Below, piece after piece: positions 61,347-64,000 of a stretch of DNA of 64,000 nucleotides (the first letter of the stretch is position 1; each line of letters starts with the position of its first letter). The stretch is from Echinicola pacifica DSM 19836. Its GTDB lineage: Bacteria; Bacteroidota; Bacteroidia; Cytophagales; Cyclobacteriaceae. The position numbers and the translations under genes were made by a program. The stretch is from the NCBI RefSeq assembly GCF_000373245.1, contig NZ_KB890760.1:1-64000 (forward strand). Reading direction: 5' to 3'. The notes under the pieces were generated by a model. That model was not told the origin of the DNA. It did no database searches and saw nothing but the letters and a program-made list of their open reading frames with translations.

Positions 61347-63758
61347 ATGAAAGTATCGATAAATAGATTAAAGAAGTATATACATTTTGACGAAGATACC
61401 ACCACTATCGCCGACCTGCTGACCCAATCGGGTCTGGAGGTGGAAGGAGTGGAGCGATATGAGTCTATCCAAGGTGGGCTGGCAGGCATGGTGATCGGTG
61501 AGGTCCTCACTTGTGAACCACACCCCAATGCCGACCGACTGAGATGCACCACAGTGGACATTGGTACGGAGGTGGTTCCCATCGTCTGCGGAGCCCCAAA
61601 CGTGGCCAAAGGCCAAAAAGTGGTGGTGGCCACCGTTGGAGCTACTTTATATCCGGAAGATGGCGAGTCATTTGTGATCAAAAAAGCCAAGATTAGAGGA
61701 GAAGTATCTGAGGGAATGATCTGTGCAGGGGATGAATTAGGCCTGGGCCACAGTCACGACGGGATCATGGTCCTGGATACCAGCCTTGAAAATGGGACTT
61801 CTGCCAAAGCGTATTTTGATATAGAAGAAGGAGATGTATTAGAGATAGGCCTAACGCCAAATCGCGCTGATGCCGCTTCTCATCTAGGGGTGGCCAGGGA
61901 CCTGAAGGCCCTGCTGAAGAGAGAGCTGCATATGCCAGATATCTCTTCCTTCAAGGTGGATAATACCAGTCGGCCAGTCAAGGTGGAGGTCGAAAGCGCT
62001 CAGGATTGCCCACGTTATGCGGGACTTACTATTTCGGGATTGAAAATTCAGGAATCTCCGGCATGGTTGCAAAATTACCTGCGGGCTTTGGGGCTGGAGC
62101 CTATTAATAATGTGGTGGATATCACCAATTTTATCCTGCATGATCTAGGTCAGCCGTTGCATGCTTTTGACTTGGACAAGGTGGAAGGGGATACCATTCT
62201 TGTAAAAAAACTTCCTTCAGAGACTGCCTTTATTACTTTGGACGAAAAAGAAAGAAAGCTTACGGGTGAAGAGCTGATGATCTGTGATCCTAAAGGAGGG
62301 CTCTGCATCGCAGGGGTCTTTGGAGGGGAGGATTCAGGAGTTAGCGATCAGACGACTTCCATCTTTTTGGAAAGCGCTTATTTCAGCCCTGACGTGATCC
62401 GAAGAGGTAGCCTGGTGCATGGTCTGAAGACTGACGCCTCTTTTAGATTTGAAAGAGGTACGGATCCAAACATGCCTTTATTTGCGCTTAAAGCCGCGGC
62501 ACTATTAATTAAGGAGATTGCTGGAGGGGAGATTAGCTCAGAGCCAATTGACCTGTATCCTCATCCTGCTGCGGATTTTGAGGTGGCCGTAAAGTATGCC
62601 AATGTAGATAGGCTTATCGGTAAGCATATTCCAGCAGAGACCATCAAGGAAATCTTAGAAAACTTAGAAATAGGTCTCAAAAATGAAACGGAAGTAGGTT
62701 TTACCGCCATTGTGAAGCCTTATCGCGTGGATGTGACCAGAGAGGCGGATATCATCGAGGAAATTCTTCGAATATATGGCTTCGAAAATGTCCTTCTTAG
62801 CGATACTTATCAGGCGGGATTCCTTGCCGAGCATCCTTCTAAGGATGGAAATAAACTGCAATACAGGGTTTCAGAATTGCTAACAGGTATGGGGTATCAT
62901 GAGATCATGACCAATTCCCTTACCAAGCCAGTATATTCTGCCAAAGCGGCTCACTTGAAAGAAGAGGATAATGTAGAAATTTACAATAAACTCAGCGAAG
63001 ACTTGGGAGTAATGCGTCAAACTTTGTTATTTACAGGCTTGGAAGTCCTTGCTCATAATATCAACAGACGTCAGAAGGACCTGAAGTTTTATGAGTTTGG
63101 GAATACCTACTTCAAGGAAGAGTCAGGATACCGGGAGGAAAGTCATTTATCACTGTTCCTTACCGGAGCCAAATCCTCCGAAAGTTGGCTTGAGCCGAAT
63201 AAAGAGGTGAGTTTTCCGGATCTTTATACCATTGTAGAGCGCTTGTTTGAGAAGCTCAACTTGCAGACTCCAGCAGTGGAGATTATCCATGAGGCACCTT
63301 ACGATTATGCGCTTCGGCTGATGATAGGAGCCAAGGAGGTGGGTACCATAGGGCTGCTGTCCGCAGCAGTGACGCAGCTGGCAGAGGTGAAGCAAGCGGT
63401 GTTTTACGCTGAGCTAAGCTGGGATATAATGACCAAAAAGGCAAAAGGCCTGAAACAATATGAAGAAATCAGCAAATTCCCAGAGGTAAGGAGAGATCTT
63501 TCGTTGGTGATCGATAAGGAAGTGTCCTTCGATGCCGTAAAGAAAGTGGCTTCCAAGGCTGGAGGGAAGTTGTTAAATCATATTGGGGTTTTTGATGTAT
63601 ATCAAGGAGATAAAATCGATGCAGGGAAGAAAGCCTATGCCTTGAGTTTCTATCTTCAGGACAATACAAAAACATTGAACGACAAAATGATTGATCAGAC
63701 GATGAACCGATTGATGCAATCATTTGAAAAAGAAATTGGCGCTTTGATTAGAAAGTAA
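61347..63758 (+). CDS. pheT: phenylalanine-tRNA ligase beta subunit
   Basis: Beta chain of the alpha2-beta2 Phe-tRNA synthetase. The N-terminal tRNA-binding domain (GMVIGEVLTCEPHPNADRLRCTTVD region from residue 49), the B3/B4 domain (LTPNRADAASHLGVARDLKALL near 171), B5, the catalytic-like core (GYHEIMTNSLTKPVYS) and the C-terminal anticodon-binding domain (KFPEVRRDLSLVIDKEVSF near 708) are in order. Length 803 aa is normal. pheS is not adjacent. Confidence 0.96.
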   Translation: MKVSINRLKKYIHFDEDTTTIADLLTQSGLEVEGVERYESIQGGLAGMVIGEVLTCEPHPNADRLRCTTVDIGTEVVPIVCGAPNVAKGQKVVVATVGATLYPEDGESFVIKKAKIRGEVSEGMICAGDELGLGHSHDGIMVLDTSLENGTSAKAYFDIEEGDVLEIGLTPNRADAASHLGVARDLKALLKRELHMPDISSFKVDNTSRPVKVEVESAQDCPRYAGLTISGLKIQESPAWLQNYLRALGLEPINNVVDITNFILHDLGQPLHAFDLDKVEGDTILVKKLPSETAFITLDEKERKLTGEELMICDPKGGLCIAGVFGGEDSGVSDQTTSIFLESAYFSPDVIRRGSLVHGLKTDASFRFERGTDPNMPLFALKAAALLIKEIAGGEISSEPIDLYPHPAADFEVAVKYANVDRLIGKHIPAETIKEILENLEIGLKNETEVGFTAIVKPYRVDVTREADIIEEILRIYGFENVLLSDTYQAGFLAEHPSKDGNKLQYRVSELLTGMGYHEIMTNSLTKPVYSAKAAHLKEEDNVEIYNKLSEDLGVMRQTLLFTGLEVLAHNINRRQKDLKFYEFGNTYFKEESGYREESHLSLFLTGAKSSESWLEPNKEVSFPDLYTIVERLFEKLNLQTPAVEIIHEAPYDYALRLMIGAKEVGTIGLLSAAVTQLAEVKQAVFYAELSWDIMTKKAKGLKQYEEISKFPEVRRDLSLVIDKEVSFDAVKKVASKAGGKLLNHIGVFDVYQGDKIDAGKKAYALSFYLQDNTKTLNDKMIDQTMNRLMQSFEKEIGALIRK

Positions 63759-63762
63759 CGAG

Positions 63763-64000
63763 ATGATTCACGAAGAACTCCAACATCTGCAGCAACTTGC
63801 CAATAAGGTCACAAAGAAAATGGATTTTCTGGAGCAGGAAAACCATGCTCTCCGCCAGAGAGTGGGGAGCTTGTTGGAGGAATTGCAGGAAAAAGAGGAA
63901 TCTTTGGAATATTTTAAAAATCAAATTAAAATTAGTAAAATTGTAAACAACATACCGGTAGAGAATATGGCATCAGCTGAGCTCCGGAATAGAATAGATA
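63763..64000 (+). CDS. coiled-coil protein, 5' part only
   Basis: An open frame starts 4 bp after the pheT stop and runs off the window (79 complete codons, no stop). The first 60 residues form a heptad-type coiled coil (LQHLQQLANKVTKKMDFLEQ, then LEELQEKEES), followed by a segment with KNQIKISKIVNNIPVE. In Bacteroidota, pheT is often followed by such a short coiled-coil gene and then zapA; a division-linked role is inference. No known domain was recognised. Confidence 0.75.
   Translation, partial: MIHEELQHLQQLANKVTKKMDFLEQENHALRQRVGSLLEELQEKEESLEYFKNQIKISKIVNNIPVENMASAELRNRID

Overview
The window looks like a chromosomal segment of a marine member of the Bacteroidota, most likely order Cytophagales (Cyclobacteriaceae-like: Algoriphagus, Cyclobacterium, Echinicola and relatives). 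The signs are a SusC/SusD pair, Bacteroidota-only families (DUF3078, DUF2795, a pheT-linked coiled-coil gene), promoters of the Bacteroidota type (TTG, about 19 bases, TAnnTTTG) and few Shine-Dalgarno sequences. Genus is inference. No transposase, integrase, CRISPR array or tRNA was recognised.

Layout. (1) 1-1200: the tail of an rRNA operon with the last bases of 23S, an intact 5S gene, then a decayed second 5S copy and a third spacer remnant. (2) 1.2-6.5 kb: surface-glycan genes (WecA/MraY-type and PglC-type phosphoglycosyltransferases, a DegT aminotransferase and a PglF/WbpM-type dehydratase). (3) 6.6-15.3 kb: housekeeping genes, including dnaX split by a run of ten A's, an MltD-like LysM transglycosylase, an O-methyltransferase, an M16 peptidase, a family 2 glycosyltransferase and an M24B aminopeptidase P. 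(4) 15.4-39.5 kb: a 13-gene, minus-strand polysaccharide utilisation locus. (5) 39.6-64 kb: core genes: rplM-rpsI-rpsB-tsf, a pseudouridine synthase, a PhoB/PhoR-like pair, recA, an ABC permease, queA, ispD, a LiaF-like/LytS/LytTR operon, ettA, an aminotransferase, a zinc phospholipase C-like protein, rpsT, radC, pheT and the start of a coiled-coil gene.

The locus at 15.4-39.5 kb is the main accessory feature. Its genes are SusC/SusD, a GH101/129-like glycosidase, a secreted protein of unknown function, two S1 sulfatases, a GH127 enzyme, three inner-membrane transporters (MFS, RhaT-like, GntP-like), an enolase-superfamily sugar-acid enzyme, an aldehyde dehydrogenase, a DgoK-family 2-keto-3-deoxygalactonate kinase, a KDPG/KDPGal aldolase and an AraC-family regulator. 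This set matches the carrageenan / 3,6-anhydro-D-galactose system known from Zobellia (DauA-D with GH127 and GH129 anhydrogalactosidases and sulfatases). No endo-carrageenase (GH16 or GH82) is present here, so the locus would work on oligosaccharides or depend on an enzyme encoded elsewhere. Inferred flow: SusCD uptake, sulfatase and GH129-like trimming in the periplasm, import, cytoplasmic GH127 cleavage, then oxidation, cycloisomerisation, phosphorylation and aldol cleavage to pyruvate and glyceraldehyde 3-phosphate.

Each of the four transcription units of the locus (susCD; the sulfatase-to-GH129 operon; the transporter-dau operon; gntP) has upstream a pair of ATTTTACCCT-like half-sites in direct repeat, with starts exactly 21 bp apart and all in the same orientation. 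That is the geometry of an AraC-type activator site, and the AraC-family gene lies at the edge of the locus. I take this to be a complete, self-contained regulon. The second main observation is the dnaX A10 run, which puts a gamma-form stop right after it while the tau C-terminus continues in the -1 frame.
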